From: Cryobacterium sp. MLB-32
GTDB taxonomy: Bacteria > Actinomycetota > Actinomycetes > Actinomycetales > Microbacteriaceae
Length of the DNA: 64,000 nucleotides
Assembly (NCBI RefSeq): GCF_000738085.1
Contig: NZ_JPRS01000003.1
Coordinates: 1-64,000 of the forward strand
Direction of reading: 5' to 3'
Both the position numbers and the translations under genes were made by a program. The notes beneath the pieces are model-generated. The model saw only the letters and a program-made list of their open reading frames with translations, was not told where the DNA came from and searched no databases. Below, piece by piece: positions 45,636-57,973 of the stretch (positions are counted from its first letter, which is position 1; every line of letters starts with the position of its first letter).

Positions 45636-47899
45636 ACTCCGGCGTGGAACGTGCGGCTGATCACGTCCCGCTGCTGCTCCCGAGTGAGACGAACGAAGTT
45701 CACGGCGTAGCCGGACACCCGAATCGTGAGTTGTGGGTACTTCTCGGGGTGTTCCATCGCGTCCTCGAGGGTTTCACGACTCAGCACGTTGATATTCAGG
45801 TGGTACCCGTCGGTGAGCGTGTACGCATCGATGAGCCCGACCAGGTTGGCAACTTGCTCGTCCGGGGTGTGTCCGAGCCCGGCGGGCACCACGGTGGTGG
45901 TGAGCGAAATCCCATCCTGGGCCTCGGCGTAGGGGATCTTGGCGACGCTGAGCGCCGACGCGAGCATCCCGTGCCGGTCGCGGCCGTTCATCGGATTGGC
46001 ACCGGGAGCGAACGGCGCACCAGCACGCCGGCCGTCGGGGGTGTTTCCCGTCTTCTTGCCGTAGACCACGTTGGACGTGATCGTCAGGACCGACTGGGTA
46101 TGAACCGCGTTGCGATACGTGGGGTGTTCCCGGAGCATGTCCATGAATTCCTCCACGATCCTGACCGCGATCGAGTCGACACGGTCGTCGTCGTTACCGA
46201 ACGACGGGTATTCGCCCTCAATGCTGTAGTCCACGATGAGGCCTGTCGCGTCTCGCACCGGACGAACGGTGGCGAACTTGATGGCCGACAGGGAATCGGC
46301 GGCCACGCTGAGACCGGCGATTCCGCAGGCCATGGTGCGGAGAACATCACCGTCGTGCAGCGCCATCTCGAGTCGCTCATAGGAATACTTGTCGTGCATG
46401 TAATGGATACAGTTCAGCGCATCCACGTACGTTTCGGCCAGCCATTCGAGGGTGCTGAGGTAGGCAGACCACACCGTGTCGTAGTCGAGAACCTCGGCGG
46501 TGTTGGCCGGCGTTACCGGTGCTATCTGCTCTCCGGTCAGCTCGTCGCGGCCGCCGTTGAGTGAATAGAGCAGTCCCTTCACGATATTCACCCTGGCGCC
46601 GAAGAACTGCATCTGCTTGCCCACGCGCATGGGCGAGACGCAGCAGGCGATGGCGGCGTCGTCGCCCCAGGCGTCCCGGATCAGATCGTCGGATTCATAC
46701 TGAATTGCCGAGGTGTCGATCGACACCTGTGCGCAGAACCGCTTGAAACCCTCCGGCAGCGTCGACGCCCACAACACTGTGAGGTTGGGCTCGGGGGCCG
46801 GGCCGAGGTTGTAGAGCGTTTGGAGAAAGCGGAAGGCGGTCTTCACGACGAGCGTCCTGCCGTCGAGCCCGATGCCGCCGAGCGACTCGGTGACCCATGT
46901 CGGGTCCCCCGAGAACAGTTCGTCGTATTCCGGCGTGCGCAGGAATCGAACGATGCGGAGTTTGATGACCAGGTCGTCAATGAGTTCCTGAGCGCCGAGC
47001 TCCACCAGGACCCCGGAGTCCAGATCACGCTGAATATAGGTGTCGAGGAAGGCCGCGGTGCGTCCGAAGGACATCGCCGCGCCATTCTGCTCCTTGACCG
47101 CGCCCAGATAGGCGAAGTAGAGCCACTGCACGGCTTCACGCGCATCACGTGCCGGGCGCCGGATGTCGAACCCATACGCCTCAGCCATCTGCACGAGCTC
47201 GCGGAGCGCCCGCACCTGCTCGGAATTCTCCTCGCGCGCCCGAATGATGTCGTCCGTGGAGAAGTCGAGATCCAGCTCGGCCCGCTCACTCTCTTTGGCC
47301 GCAATCAAGGCATCGACTCCGTAGAGCGCCACCCTGCGGTAGTCGCCGATGATGCGCCCGCGACCGTAGGCGTCCGGTAGCCCGGTGATCAGGTGACTGT
47401 GGCGGGCACGCTTGACGGCGGGTGGGTAGACGTCGAAGACACCGTCGTTATGGGTCTTGCGGTAGTGCGTGAAGATCGTTTCGAGTTCCGGCGATACGGG
47501 GTAGCCGTAGGTCTCGAGGGAGGTCGCGACCATCCGCCAACCACCGAACGGCATGATCGCTCGCTTGAGCGGGGCATCCGTTTGCAGGCCCACGATAATT
47601 TCGTTGTCCCGGTCGATGTACCCGGGGGCGTGGGCCGTGATCGATGCGGGTGTCGTGGCATCCACGTCGTAGACGCCCCTGGCACGTTCGTCCGGGAACA
47701 TAGCGGTGAGGCGCTTCCAGATCCCCAGGGTTCGGGGAGTGGGCCCCGCGAGGAAAGCGGCATCGCCCTCATACGGGGTGTAGTTGCGCTGGATGAAATC
47801 CCGCACATCGATCCCGCGCTGCCACGGCCCTGCGGCAAAGCCGGCCCAGGCCGTTGGTGCGTCGTGTGTTGCGCTGCGAATGCCCTCGGTGATGGTCAT
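45632..47899 (-). CDS. pflB: Pyruvate formate-lyase (formate C-acetyltransferase)
   Basis: A 755-residue glycyl-radical enzyme converting pyruvate and CoA to acetyl-CoA and formate. The adjacent Cys pair is in [14 protein letters not shown] (Cys419-Cys420), and the radical Gly is in the C-terminal RVSGYAVNF (about Gly730). The length matches classical PflB. It is followed by pflA with overlapping codons. The enzyme is oxygen-sensitive, so it implies anaerobic or microaerobic growth. Its product formate connects with the OFA/FdhF genes. Confidence 0.96.
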   Translation of the reverse strand: MTITEGIRSATHDAPTAWAGFAAGPWQRGIDVRDFIQRNYTPYEGDAAFLAGPTPRTLGIWKRLTAMFPDERARGVYDVDATTPASITAHAPGYIDRDNEIIVGLQTDAPLKRAIMPFGGWRMVATSLETYGYPVSPELETIFTHYRKTHNDGVFDVYPPAVKRARHSHLITGLPDAYGRGRIIGDYRRVALYGVDALIAAKESERAELDLDFSTDDIIRAREENSEQVRALRELVQMAEAYGFDIRRPARDAREAVQWLYFAYLGAVKEQNGAAMSFGRTAAFLDTYIQRDLDSGVLVELGAQELIDDLVIKLRIVRFLRTPEYDELFSGDPTWVTESLGGIGLDGRTLVVKTAFRFLQTLYNLGPAPEPNLTVLWASTLPEGFKRFCAQVSIDTSAIQYESDDLIRDAWGDDAAIACCVSPMRVGKQMQFFGARVNIVKGLLYSLNGGRDELTGEQIAPVTPANTAEVLDYDTVWSAYLSTLEWLAETYVDALNCIHYMHDKYSYERLEMALHDGDVLRTMACGIAGLSVAADSLSAIKFATVRPVRDATGLIVDYSIEGEYPSFGNDDDRVDSIAVRIVEEFMDMLREHPTYRNAVHTQSVLTITSNVVYGKKTGNTPDGRRAGAPFAPGANPMNGRDRHGMLASALSVAKIPYAEAQDGISLTTTVVPAGLGHTPDEQVANLVGLIDAYTLTDGYHLNINVLSRETLEDAMEHPEKYPQLTIRVSGYAVNFVRLTREQQRDVISRTFHAGV

Positions 47900-47981
47900 A
47901 CTTAAATGCTAGACGCCTGATATTCCCCTGTCACCGGGCCGATGGTCCCTTTTTCCCCCCTCCGCCCGCGCAGACGAACGT

Positions 47982-49709
47982 CTACCGCTTGAGCTCGGGG
48001 AAGTGGTCGTCGCGCCACTCGTCCGGCAGCGTGGCCCCGGCGGCCGCAGCGGCGTCTTCCCTCGCCCGAAGCTCGACTCGGCGGATTTTGCCCGAGCTGG
48101 TCTTCGGGAGCTCAAAGAATTCCACCCGGCGTACGCGCATATAGGCCGGCAGGTTGCTGCGGGCATGACTCAACACCGCCAGGGCGGTGTCGCTCGTGGG
48201 TTCCCAGCCCTCGGCCAGAAAGATATAGGCCTTGGGGATGTTCAGGCGTGTCTCATCCGGGGCCGGCACAACGGCCGCCTCGGCGACTGCGGGGTGCTCC
48301 AGCAGCACGCTCTCCACCTCGAACGGGGAGACCTTGTAATCCGAGGACTTGAAGACGTCATCCGTTCGGCCGATGAAGGTGATGTAGCCGTCGGCATCCC
48401 GGCTTGCCACGTCCCCCGTGTGGTAATACCCATCACGGGTCGCCTCGGACGTCCCGTCCGGGTCGCCGTGATAACCGGCCATCAGGTTGGCCGGTTTCGC
48501 GGACAGATCGAGGCAGATTTCGCCCTCGTCAGCGAGGTCACCCGTGATCGGGTCGATGAGCTGCACGGTCACGCCGGGCAGCGGCATGCCCATCGAACCT
48601 GCTTTCAGCCGCGAGCCCGGAGCGTTGCCGATCGTCGCCGTGGTTTCGGTCTGCCCGAAGCCGTCCCGAATGGTCAGTCCCCAGTGCTGTTCGACCTGCC
48701 GGATCACCTCCGGGTTCAGTGGTTCGCCAGCTGAGAGAAGCTCGCGCATTCCCGACGGTTTAGCGGTCAGGTCGACCTGGATGAGCATCCGCCAGACCGT
48801 CGGCGGGGCACAAAACGTGTTGACTCCGGCCCTCTCCAGCTGAGCAAGGAGCGCCTTGGCGTCGAAACGCGCGTAATTGAAGACGAAGACCGTCGCCTCG
48901 GCGATCCACGGTGAGAAGAAGCTGCTCCAGGCATGCTTGCCCCAGCCCGGGGAGCTGATGGCCAGGTGCACGTCACCGGGCCGGAGTCCCAGCCAGAACA
49001 TGGTCGACAGGTGACCGACCGGATACGAGGTCTGGGTGTGCATGACCATCTTCGGCTTCGTAGTCGTGCCGGAGGTGAAGTAGACGAGCGACGGGTCGTG
49101 GGAACCGACAACAGCCTGTATCGCCTCGGGAACGACCAGATAGGCGTCGGAGAAGTTCAGCCATCCGGTCACCGCCCCGTCCACACAGATTCGCGAGTAG
49201 GTACCAGGAATGCCGTCGAACTTGTCGGCGTCGATTCCATTCGCCAGCACATGGTCGACTCCACCGCGAATGATCCGATCCTCGAGATCGGCGGCACCCA
49301 GCACCGTCGACGTGGGCATGATGACCGCACCAATCTTCATGATGGCGAGCATCGCCTGCCACAATTCGACCTGGTTGCCGAGCATGAGCATCACGTGGTC
49401 GCCGTGCCGGATACCGATCTGCGTCATCCAGGTGGCAACCTGATCGGAGACCCGGGACATCTCCGCGTAACTGATTCTCTGTTCGCGACCGTCCTCCTCA
49501 ACGATCCAGAGCGCAATCTGGTCGTTACCGCGTGCGATCACATCGAACCAGTCCACCGCCCAGTTGAAGTTGGGGCCGACATCCGGCCAGACAAATTCAG
49601 CCGATGCCTGCACGTGCCCCTCGCGCAGTCGCAGCAGCTGATCACGCGCGGCCCGGTAATTCTCGGTACTGGTCGTCGTGCTCGCGGACGTGCCTGGGGC
49701 GTAGGTCAT
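47982..49709 (-). CDS. Acyl-CoA synthetase (AMP-forming, MACS-like)
   Basis: A 575-residue ANL-superfamily ligase. It has the ATP-binding YFTSGTTTKPKMVMH, the A5-type GFGQTETT, the hinge GRTDDVFKSSDYKVSPFEVE and the catalytic Lys in LPKTSSGKIRRVEL near the end. The closest known groups are medium-chain or benzoate-type synthetases. ATG 49709 has GGAG upstream. It is divergent from the enoyl-CoA hydratase across a region with a MarR-type palindrome. Confidence 0.9.
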   Translation of the reverse strand: MTYAPGTSASTTTSTENYRAARDQLLRLREGHVQASAEFVWPDVGPNFNWAVDWFDVIARGNDQIALWIVEEDGREQRISYAEMSRVSDQVATWMTQIGIRHGDHVMLMLGNQVELWQAMLAIMKIGAVIMPTSTVLGAADLEDRIIRGGVDHVLANGIDADKFDGIPGTYSRICVDGAVTGWLNFSDAYLVVPEAIQAVVGSHDPSLVYFTSGTTTKPKMVMHTQTSYPVGHLSTMFWLGLRPGDVHLAISSPGWGKHAWSSFFSPWIAEATVFVFNYARFDAKALLAQLERAGVNTFCAPPTVWRMLIQVDLTAKPSGMRELLSAGEPLNPEVIRQVEQHWGLTIRDGFGQTETTATIGNAPGSRLKAGSMGMPLPGVTVQLIDPITGDLADEGEICLDLSAKPANLMAGYHGDPDGTSEATRDGYYHTGDVASRDADGYITFIGRTDDVFKSSDYKVSPFEVESVLLEHPAVAEAAVVPAPDETRLNIPKAYIFLAEGWEPTSDTALAVLSHARSNLPAYMRVRRVEFFELPKTSSGKIRRVELRAREDAAAAAGATLPDEWRDDHFPELKR

Positions 49710-49808
49710 GATGTTTCATCTCCTGGGGGTGAACGGCTGCCGACATCGGCTGTGACGCGGCCTCCGACACTGGTCATCGGTTCAACCTACTCGTAAAGAG
49801 CTAGGGAT

Positions 49809-49826
49809 TACTAGGACTTCCTAGTA
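49809..49826. promoter_or_regulatory. Palindromic operator between the acyl-CoA synthetase and enoyl-CoA hydratase genes
   Basis: TACTAGGA at 49809-49816 and TCCTAGTA at 49819-49826 form a perfect inverted repeat around CT; a further CTAGG half-site is at 49801-49805. The size and symmetry fit a MarR-family operator, and a MarR gene lies just beyond the hydratase gene. Confidence 0.65.
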
Positions 49827-49896
49827 CGTTGGGTGAACAGGCACGGCCTCCGTACCGGGCCACACCCACCGCACCACCCGAGGGGGAAGACACCGC

Positions 49897-50673
49897 ATGG
49901 ATACCTACGACAACATTCTGCTGGAACGTCGCGGCCGAGTCGGCCTCATTACGCTGAATCGTCCCGAAGCGCTCAACGCTCTCAACGATGCGCTCATGCG
50001 CGACGTCGTCACCGCGGCGACAGACCTCGATCGCGACAGTGACATCGGGGCGATTGTGATTACCGGCTCCGAACGGGCCTTTGCCGCGGGTGCGGACATC
50101 AAGGAGATGGCCCCACAGACCTACATGGACATGTACGCGGCGGATTGGTTCGCCGGCTGGTCCGACCTCGCCGCCGTGCGAACCCCGGTCATCGCGGCCG
50201 TGGCCGGGCACGCGCTGGGTGGAGGCTGCGAGCTCGCCATGATCTGCGACTTCATCATCGCGGCCGATACCGCAAAGTTCGGCCAGCCCGAAATTAAACT
50301 GGGGGTCATTCCCGGCATCGGCGGATCACAACGGCTGACCCGGGCCATCGGCAAGGCGAAAGCCATGGAGATGATACTGACCGGTCGCACCATGGCGGCG
50401 GACGAAGCCGAACGCTGCGGCCTGGTGTCACGGGTTGTACCCGCCGCTGATCTGCTCACCGATGCCCTCACCACGGCCGCCGCAATCGCCGGCCGCTCTT
50501 TGCCGATCGCGATGCTGGCCAAGGAGGCGGTTAACGCTGCCTTTGAGACCACCCTTGCCGAGGGCGTCCGCTTGGAACGTCGTCTCTTCCACTCGACCTT
50601 CGCCACGGCAGATCAGAAAGAGGGAATGGCCGCCTTTGTGGAGAAGCGAGTGCCCACCTTCACCAACCGCTAA
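49897..50673 (+). CDS. Enoyl-CoA hydratase
   Basis: A 258-residue crotonase-family enzyme. [13 protein letters not shown], the oxyanion-hole [28 protein letters not shown] (first catalytic Glu) and [18 protein letters not shown] (second Glu) are all present, which supports true hydratase activity. A GGGGGAAG site precedes ATG 49897. Its last four bases overlap the convergent MarR gene. Confidence 0.92.
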   Translation: MDTYDNILLERRGRVGLITLNRPEALNALNDALMRDVVTAATDLDRDSDIGAIVITGSERAFAAGADIKEMAPQTYMDMYAADWFAGWSDLAAVRTPVIAAVAGHALGGGCELAMICDFIIAADTAKFGQPEIKLGVIPGIGGSQRLTRAIGKAKAMEMILTGRTMAADEAERCGLVSRVVPAADLLTDALTTAAAIAGRSLPIAMLAKEAVNAAFETTLAEGVRLERRLFHSTFATADQKEGMAAFVEKRVPTFTNR

Positions 50674-51176
50674 GCGAAGTCTCCGGCATCCCGGCGAAAG
50701 TCGGCCAGGATGCCGATGAGGCTTTCGACGTCGGTCGACGTCAGCCCCAGAGTGCCGAACACCTCTGAGTTGAGGCGCTCCGTGGCGGCGAGCACCACGG
50801 CGCGACCGGCGGTCGTGATCTCCACGAGCGTAGCCCTCCCATCGCTGGGGTGCGCCACACGTCGCACATATCCGGATGCCTGAAGGCGGTCCACCGCGTT
50901 GGTCACGCTCGTCGGGTGCACCTGAAGCCGAGCACTCGCCTTGTTCATGGGGAGGGCGCCGTTCCGGGTGAAGCTCAGCAGCGTCAGGAGCTCATACCGA
51001 GCGAAGGTGACGCCAAGCGGCTTCAGAACTGCCTCAATCCGAGCGAGGATGATCTGCTGGGTGCGCATGACGGCGGTCACCGCGGCCATTCCGTCGGCGG
51101 CATCCGCCCACCCATGTTCCACCCACTGGCGGCGGGCCTCCGCAATCGGGTCTACCGGCAGGGGTGACGCGTTCAC
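50670..51176 (-). CDS. MarR family transcriptional regulator
   Basis: A 168-residue winged-helix regulator: [39 protein letters not shown] (recognition helix) and a wing with [18 protein letters not shown]. It is convergent with the enoyl-CoA hydratase gene and probably controls that gene and the synthetase through the palindrome at 49809-49826, with an acyl- or aryl-CoA as effector (inference). Confidence 0.88.
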   Translation of the reverse strand: MNASPLPVDPIAEARRQWVEHGWADAADGMAAVTAVMRTQQIILARIEAVLKPLGVTFARYELLTLLSFTRNGALPMNKASARLQVHPTSVTNAVDRLQASGYVRRVAHPSDGRATLVEITTAGRAVVLAATERLNSEVFGTLGLTSTDVESLIGILADFRRDAGDFA

Positions 51177-51218
51177 GTTGTCTCCTGTGCTCTAGCCACG
51201 ATGGTCAGCCTCATCTTC

Positions 51219-51827
51219 TCACGCACGGTCGTGCACTCGAATTCCATTGACGACGAGGGCGGCCAGTTCGTCATACGCCTCGGCGGCGGTCAATCCCGTG
51301 CTGTCGGAGATATGACGCTGCTGGATGCGCACCATGACGGCCGATACCGCTTCGGCGATGAACGCCGCGGGCACGTGGCGGAATCTACCTTCTCGCACGC
51401 CGTCATTGATCAGGTCATGGACACGGGCGGCGGCGAACTGGGTGTTGCGCTCGTAGATGGCGTTCGCTGGCGGAAAGGCCGCCACGTCGTCGATGAAGGC
51501 AGCGGACGCGGGTCGAAGCTCGTCGCCGACGCCGCGCAGATAGGCCGCGATCCTATCGGTCGGCTCACTGGTGCCGTCCAGTTTGCGCTCCACGCGCTCG
51601 GCAGCGCCCTTGAAGAAGAACACCACGACCTTCTGCACGAGCTGCTCTCGACTGCTCGCCAAGGAATAGATCGTGGACTTGGAGCAGTGCAGCCGGTGTG
51701 CCGCCGCGGCCAGGGTGATGTCCGAAAACCCCTCCCGCAGGAAGAGCTCGACGAGCTGGCCGAAGAGTTGGTCCTGGCGAGCCGACCACCGTTGACGCGA
51801 CTGCCGGACCGCAACAGGTGTGCTCAT
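51219..51827 (-). CDS. TetR family transcriptional regulator
   Basis: A 202-residue regulator. The N-terminal helix-turn-helix is FGQLVELFLREGFSDITLAA then HRLHCSKSTIYSLASSREQL; the rest is a helical ligand domain. ATG 51827 is chosen because GAGAGGG is eight bases upstream. It is divergent from the acyl-CoA dehydrogenase gene, and a palindrome at 51855-51866 lies between them. Confidence 0.85.
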   Translation of the reverse strand: MSTPVAVRQSRQRWSARQDQLFGQLVELFLREGFSDITLAAAAHRLHCSKSTIYSLASSREQLVQKVVVFFFKGAAERVERKLDGTSEPTDRIAAYLRGVGDELRPASAAFIDDVAAFPPANAIYERNTQFAAARVHDLINDGVREGRFRHVPAAFIAEAVSAVMVRIQQRHISDSTGLTAAEAYDELAALVVNGIRVHDRA

Positions 51828-51854
51828 TCCATGAACCCTCTCGAAACTTGTGGT

Positions 51855-51866
51855 GTACGCTCGTAC
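51855..51866. promoter_or_regulatory. Palindrome in the TetR/acyl-CoA dehydrogenase intergenic region
   Basis: GTACG at 51855-51859 and CGTAC at 51862-51866 flank CT, giving a perfect 12-bp palindrome; another CGTAC half-site follows at 51874-51878. It is in the 74-base gap between two divergent genes and is a likely TetR operator. Confidence 0.55.
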
Positions 51867-51901
51867 TCGAAATCGTACCAATAATCCGCGCGAGGTAGAC
51901 A

Positions 51902-53119
51902 ATGACGTTCAACCGCACCACCCCGGCCGCTCCCGACCCCCTGCCGGAATCGACCGAAGAAACGCCCTATCCGACAGGCGACCTGCTCTTCGTCACGGAC
52001 CTGCTCTCGACGGACGAACAGCGGCGCCTCGCCGACGCGCGCACCTTCTTTCAGACGGAAGTGCGCCCGATCGCGGTCGAATACTGGAACCGGGCCGAGT
52101 TTCCGTTCGAGCTGTTGCCGAAACTGGCCGCTCAGAATTTGAGCGGCATCGGCTCCCGCACGACGAGCCACCTGCTGACCGGGCTCCTGCAACTTGAGCT
52201 GACCCGCGCCGACACCTCCATCTCCACCTTCTTCGGCGTGCACCACGAGCTGTTTGCGGCTTCGATCGAACAACTCGGCTCCCACGAGCAGAGGGAGCGA
52301 CTGCTCCCCGATCTGCTCGCGCTGAAGAAGGTCGGGGCTTTCGCACTGACCGAGCCGCTGCACGGGTCGGATATCTCTCGTGAGATGGAAACGACGGCCA
52401 CCCTCGACGGGTCGGAATGGGTGCTCAACGGCCAGAAGCGCTGGATCGGCAATGCCGCGATGGCCGACTACGTGCTCGTCTGGGCCAGGGACACCGCCGA
52501 CGGCCAGATCAAGGGTTTCATCGTCGAGAAAGAATGTGACGGTTTCAGCACGACGACCATAGAGAACAAAATCGCCGTGCGCATCGTCCAGAACGCGAAC
52601 ATCCGCCTCGAGAATGTCCGGATTCCGCTCGGCAACCGGCTCCCCGGCACGAATAGCTTTCGGGACACGAACGTACTGCTGCGTAATTCACGTGTCTGGG
52701 TGTCCTGGCAGGCCGTCGGCCAGCAGTTCGCCGCATTCGACGTTGCCCGCGCTTACGCTCTCGAACGCCAACAGTTCGGACGGCCCATCGCGGCATTCCA
52801 GCTCATTCAGGAACAGCTCGCACGAATGATCGGCAACGCGACGCTGTGCCTCACGCTGATGGTTCAAATGGCACGTCTGCAGGAGACAGACCGACTGACC
52901 ATGGATCAGGCCGCTCTCGCAAAATCCACCTGCACGGCCCGGATGCGCGAAACCGTGGCCCTCGGTCGCGGGATCCTGGGCGGAAACGGCATCAGCACGG
53001 ATTACGAGATGGCCAAGATCTTCGCCGACGCCGAAGCGATCTACTCCTACGAGGGCAGCTATGAGATTAATGCTCTTCTCGTCGGTCGGGCCGTTACCGG
53101 AATCTCGGCGATCGCCTAG
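51902..53119 (+). CDS. Acyl-CoA dehydrogenase (glutaryl-CoA dehydrogenase-like)
   Basis: A 405-residue flavoprotein. The FAD-binding GAFALTEPLHGSDI, the NGQKRWIGNA motif, RQQFGRPIAAFQLIQEQLA, and the catalytic Glu in IYSYEGSYEINALLVGRAV are all family features. The GSYEIN context resembles glutaryl-CoA-type enzymes. Together with the synthetase and hydratase it completes a beta-oxidation-like set. Controlled probably by the divergent TetR. Confidence 0.9.
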   Translation: MTFNRTTPAAPDPLPESTEETPYPTGDLLFVTDLLSTDEQRRLADARTFFQTEVRPIAVEYWNRAEFPFELLPKLAAQNLSGIGSRTTSHLLTGLLQLELTRADTSISTFFGVHHELFAASIEQLGSHEQRERLLPDLLALKKVGAFALTEPLHGSDISREMETTATLDGSEWVLNGQKRWIGNAAMADYVLVWARDTADGQIKGFIVEKECDGFSTTTIENKIAVRIVQNANIRLENVRIPLGNRLPGTNSFRDTNVLLRNSRVWVSWQAVGQQFAAFDVARAYALERQQFGRPIAAFQLIQEQLARMIGNATLCLTLMVQMARLQETDRLTMDQAALAKSTCTARMRETVALGRGILGGNGISTDYEMAKIFADAEAIYSYEGSYEINALLVGRAVTGISAIA

Positions 53120-53241
53120 ACAGCTCAGCGCATCCGCGTGGGAGCCTCCCACTCTGGCCCTCTGGATAAAAACCTGCCGACGGGCCGACTAGGGTCCACG
53201 GGCCCTGTGAGCACACTGCATTCCCCGCGTACGATGTCCGC

Positions 53242-54729
53242 ATGAGTGACCAGAACAGCCCGCAATCGTGGGACGACAGCCGCGAACCTCATGACGAACC
53301 GGCCCCCGAATACCTCAACCGATGGCTGATGGCCCAGCGGTGGTATTCGGGATCCAGCCGCAGTCCGCTGCTTCACATAGTGGCACAGTGGACGCTGGCG
53401 AATCCCGATCCGGGGGTGGAGATTCGTACCCTTCTGGTGCGCAATGCTGACGGTGACGAGCGCACGCTCCACCAGGTTCCGCTCACCATACGCTCCCTAG
53501 CGGTGCCGACCCTCGAAGGGGCCCTGATCGCGATCGTGCACAGTGCCGACGGGACCCCCCGATATGTCTACGACGCACCGCATGACCCGGCGTACGCGAG
53601 CGCTCTTCTGCGTTTCATGCTGCAGGAGGAAACCTTTCCCGAATACGTCGACGTGAATGCGCCCACCACGGTGCGCGGTGAGCGGATTGCGGGGGTCGGC
53701 GTCGTCTCGGCCCACCCCACGGTGGTCGCCAGTCGGGTTCTGGTCGGCGAACAATCGAACACTTCCGTCATTCTGGACCTCGCCGACAACGGGATCGAAC
53801 GCACCCGACCGGTCATCTGCAAGATCTTCCGCACCATTAACCCCGGAGCCAACCCGGACGTCGTGGTGCAATCGGCGCTGGCGCGCGCGGACTCGCGATT
53901 CATTCCCGAGCCGGTCGGCTATTTGGCTGCCGAGTGGCCCGACCGTCTGCGACCGGACGGCCGTGCATTCGGCCATCTGGCCTTCGCTCAGGAATTCTTC
54001 CCCGACGTGTCGGATGCGTGGCGAACGGCCCTGCTCGCGGCCGCCGCCGGGGAGGACTTCACAGAACGGGCCCGGCGGCTCGGAGAAGCAGTCGCCGAGG
54101 TGCACACCGATCTCGCCGAAGCCATGCCCACTCTCGTCGCGAGCCCTCGCATCATGGTCGCGATGGTCGCGGCCATGCTCGACCGCTTTCGCAGCGCCAC
54201 CGCAGACGTGCCCGACCTCGCCGGGATCCGCACGGATGTCGAGAACATCTTCGCGCGCGCCCTCACGGTTGCCTGGCCGCGGCTGCAACACATCCACGGC
54301 GACCTGCACCTTGGGCAAGTCCTGGACGTGCCCGGCCGCGGCTGGATTCTCCTCGACTTCGAGGGAGAACCGATGCGAACACTCGCCGAACGAGACCAGC
54401 CGGATGTGCCGATCCGGGATGTGGCAGGCCTGCTTCGGTCCTTCTCATACGTCGCCGCAACTGTCACCCGCGACCATCCGGAGCTCGATCCCGCACGCAT
54501 CGCGACCTGGGCTGCGGCCGCGCGACGCGCCGTGCTGCAGGGGTACTCCCGGGGCTCCGGCCTCACGGTCGACGATCACGACCCGCTTTTGGAGGCATTC
54601 GAGTTGGACAAAGCCGTCTACGAGACCGTGTACGAGACCCGCAATCGACCCAGCTGGCTCCCGGTGCCACTCGCCGCCGTGCACCGTCTCGCGTCCTCGG
54701 ACGCGCGCAGCCGGAACGACCAGGACTGA
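53242..54729 (+). CDS. Maltokinase/glucosamine kinase-like phosphotransferase
   Basis: A 495-residue kinase with the maltokinase N-terminal cap (LNRWLMAQRWYSG at residues 27-39). The APH-like catalytic core has HIHGDLHLGQVLD with the catalytic Asp, and GWILLDFEGEPMRTLAERDQ with the Mg-binding Asp. Maltokinase makes maltose-1-phosphate for the GlgE route; related actinobacterial enzymes phosphorylate glucosamine. No treS or glgE is adjacent here, so the substrate is open. Confidence 0.82.
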   Translation: MSDQNSPQSWDDSREPHDEPAPEYLNRWLMAQRWYSGSSRSPLLHIVAQWTLANPDPGVEIRTLLVRNADGDERTLHQVPLTIRSLAVPTLEGALIAIVHSADGTPRYVYDAPHDPAYASALLRFMLQEETFPEYVDVNAPTTVRGERIAGVGVVSAHPTVVASRVLVGEQSNTSVILDLADNGIERTRPVICKIFRTINPGANPDVVVQSALARADSRFIPEPVGYLAAEWPDRLRPDGRAFGHLAFAQEFFPDVSDAWRTALLAAAAGEDFTERARRLGEAVAEVHTDLAEAMPTLVASPRIMVAMVAAMLDRFRSATADVPDLAGIRTDVENIFARALTVAWPRLQHIHGDLHLGQVLDVPGRGWILLDFEGEPMRTLAERDQPDVPIRDVAGLLRSFSYVAATVTRDHPELDPARIATWAAAARRAVLQGYSRGSGLTVDDHDPLLEAFELDKAVYETVYETRNRPSWLPVPLAAVHRLASSDARSRNDQD

Positions 54730-54810
54730 TCGGGCTCATCGTGGATCCGGGAGAGGCCCCGACCCGGGGGCCAACGGTCGCCGACCGGGGTCTGTCCGTT
54801 CCTGCTTGAG

Positions 54811-54840
54811 CTGGCACGTCTTGGTTCGTCGGTCTACACT
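54811..54840 (+). promoter_or_regulatory. Possible promoter of the V/A-type ATPase operon
   Basis: CTGGCA at 54811-54816 and TACACT at 54835-54840 are 18 bases apart, each matching four of six sigma-70 consensus bases. It lies 38 bases upstream of the first ATPase gene in a 148-base gap after the kinase gene. Confidence 0.4.
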
Positions 54841-54877
54841 CCCACTGTCAGCATGCGTCCACCACTCGGGGAGTCTC

Positions 54878-55309
54878 ATGGCAGGGTCGAATTTTCTTGA
54901 CCGGTTTCGTCCGGTCGGCGCACCCGGCCCCGGGGCCCCTGTCGGGGTACCCGCGGCGGATATCCCCGGGGTCGAGGTCGAGCTCGCTCAGGTCTTCGCC
55001 GCGCTCGCCGCTGATGCGGACGCCTGTCGTCGGATCGTCGAGGCGGCCCGGCGAGACGCGGATCGGACGGTCAGCCAGTCGCGTGAGCGGGCGGCGGGCA
55101 TCATCGCCCAGGCACGACTGGACGTCAGTGCAGAGCAGGCCGCGGCCGCGGTACGCGTTCTCGGCGATGCCGCTGAGCGGGACGCCCAGATAATGGACGA
55201 GGCGAGCCGGAGGAGCGCCGATCTCCAACGAGCCGGCCGCTCGCGTCTGCCGCGCGTCGTCGAGACCATCATCGACAGGCTGGTGGCCGAGCGGCTGGCC
55301 GGCGCATGA
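54878..55309 (+). CDS. V/A-type ATPase peripheral-stalk subunit G/H-like
   Basis: A 143-residue protein with a Pro/Gly-rich head (RFRPVGAPGPGAPVGVPAAD) and a long Ala/Arg/Glu-rich coiled coil (residues 45-130: RRDADRTVSQSRERAAGIIA and beyond). The position at the head of the ATPase operon and the coiled coil suggest the stator subunit that pairs with subunit E. GGGGAG precedes ATG 54878. The stop overlaps the next gene (ATGA). Confidence 0.7.
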   Translation: MAGSNFLDRFRPVGAPGPGAPVGVPAADIPGVEVELAQVFAALAADADACRRIVEAARRDADRTVSQSRERAAGIIAQARLDVSAEQAAAAVRVLGDAAERDAQIMDEASRRSADLQRAGRSRLPRVVETIIDRLVAERLAGA

Positions 55310-56218
55310 GTGCCGGCTGGATTGCGGCATCCGTGCGCGCCAGATCCATGGCCGAGCGCCGCGTCGGTGCGGGTCTGTGCCACACCATCAGCATGCACAC
55401 GTCTCCAGCGCCTGCGCTGGCGCTCCTGTCCGGAACCATGTATGGCGAGAGGCTCGCCGCGTGCACCTCGCCGGTCGAATACGAGCGCGCCACGCAGAAC
55501 ACCGTCTTATGGCAACTGCGGGTCCTGGCCGGGTGGCTTCCGGCCAGCGGCACGCGACTCGTGCGCGCGCTGGCCGCGGGCTTCGAACGCGACAATATTC
55601 TGGCCCTCGAGGGTACGTTCACATCGGCCGCTGAAACGCCCGAGTACTTCGACCTTGGTGTGCTCTCCACGGCGTGGCCGCGGTTGCGGAACGCGCAATC
55701 GACCGCACAGCTTCGAGACGGGTTGCGCCTCACACCCTGGGGTGATGCGGGCACCGACGGCCAGACGTCCCTGGCGGACGTTCTCACGGTCACGTGGCTC
55801 AGCCGACTGGCGAGCGCCGCACCAGCGTCCCGGCCGTGGGCGCAAATGGCGGTCGGACTCTGCGGGGCCAGGATGGTTCTCGTCGATCGGTCCGTGCCCT
55901 CGTCTCGTTTCCGTCACTGGGTTCGCCCCCTGCTGGGAACCGCATGGGAGTCAGCGACGACCATGGCCGACATGAAAGTTGCCTTGCCACCGACGGCCCG
56001 CAAGCTTCTGGACGGCCTCGACCATCCGGATGAGCTCTGGCGGGCAGAAGTGCGCTGTCGCCTGCGTATGGAAGACGACGCCTTTCGAATGCTCCGGGTG
56101 TCGCCCGCCGGGCCAGACACCGTGCTCGCCAGCCTGACCGTGCTGCAGAGCGATTCCTGGCGTCTGCGAGCTGCCCTGTTCGCGGCCGACCGCGGCGCCG
56201 GATCGAGCGAGGTGCTCA

Positions 56219-56232
<14 letters not shown>
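55306..56232 (+). CDS. ntpC: V/A-type ATPase subunit C
   Basis: A 308-residue V-ATPase C/d-type subunit. The N-terminal AASVRARSMAERRVGAGLCH and the PVEYERATQNTVLWQLRVLA segment resemble this family, which is helical and sits under the rotor, linking it to the ring. Identity is supported mainly by operon position between the stalk gene and subunit I. The next gene starts 14 bases before its end. Confidence 0.72.
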
Positions 56233-57966
<1,734 letters not shown>

Positions 57967-57973
57967 CGCGCGC

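Noticed and set aside
54811-54826. Sigma-54-like TGGCAC element before the ATPase operon
   Set aside because: The -12 part is GGTT rather than TTGC with wrong spacing, and most Actinobacteria lack sigma-54. A sigma-70 reading is more likely.
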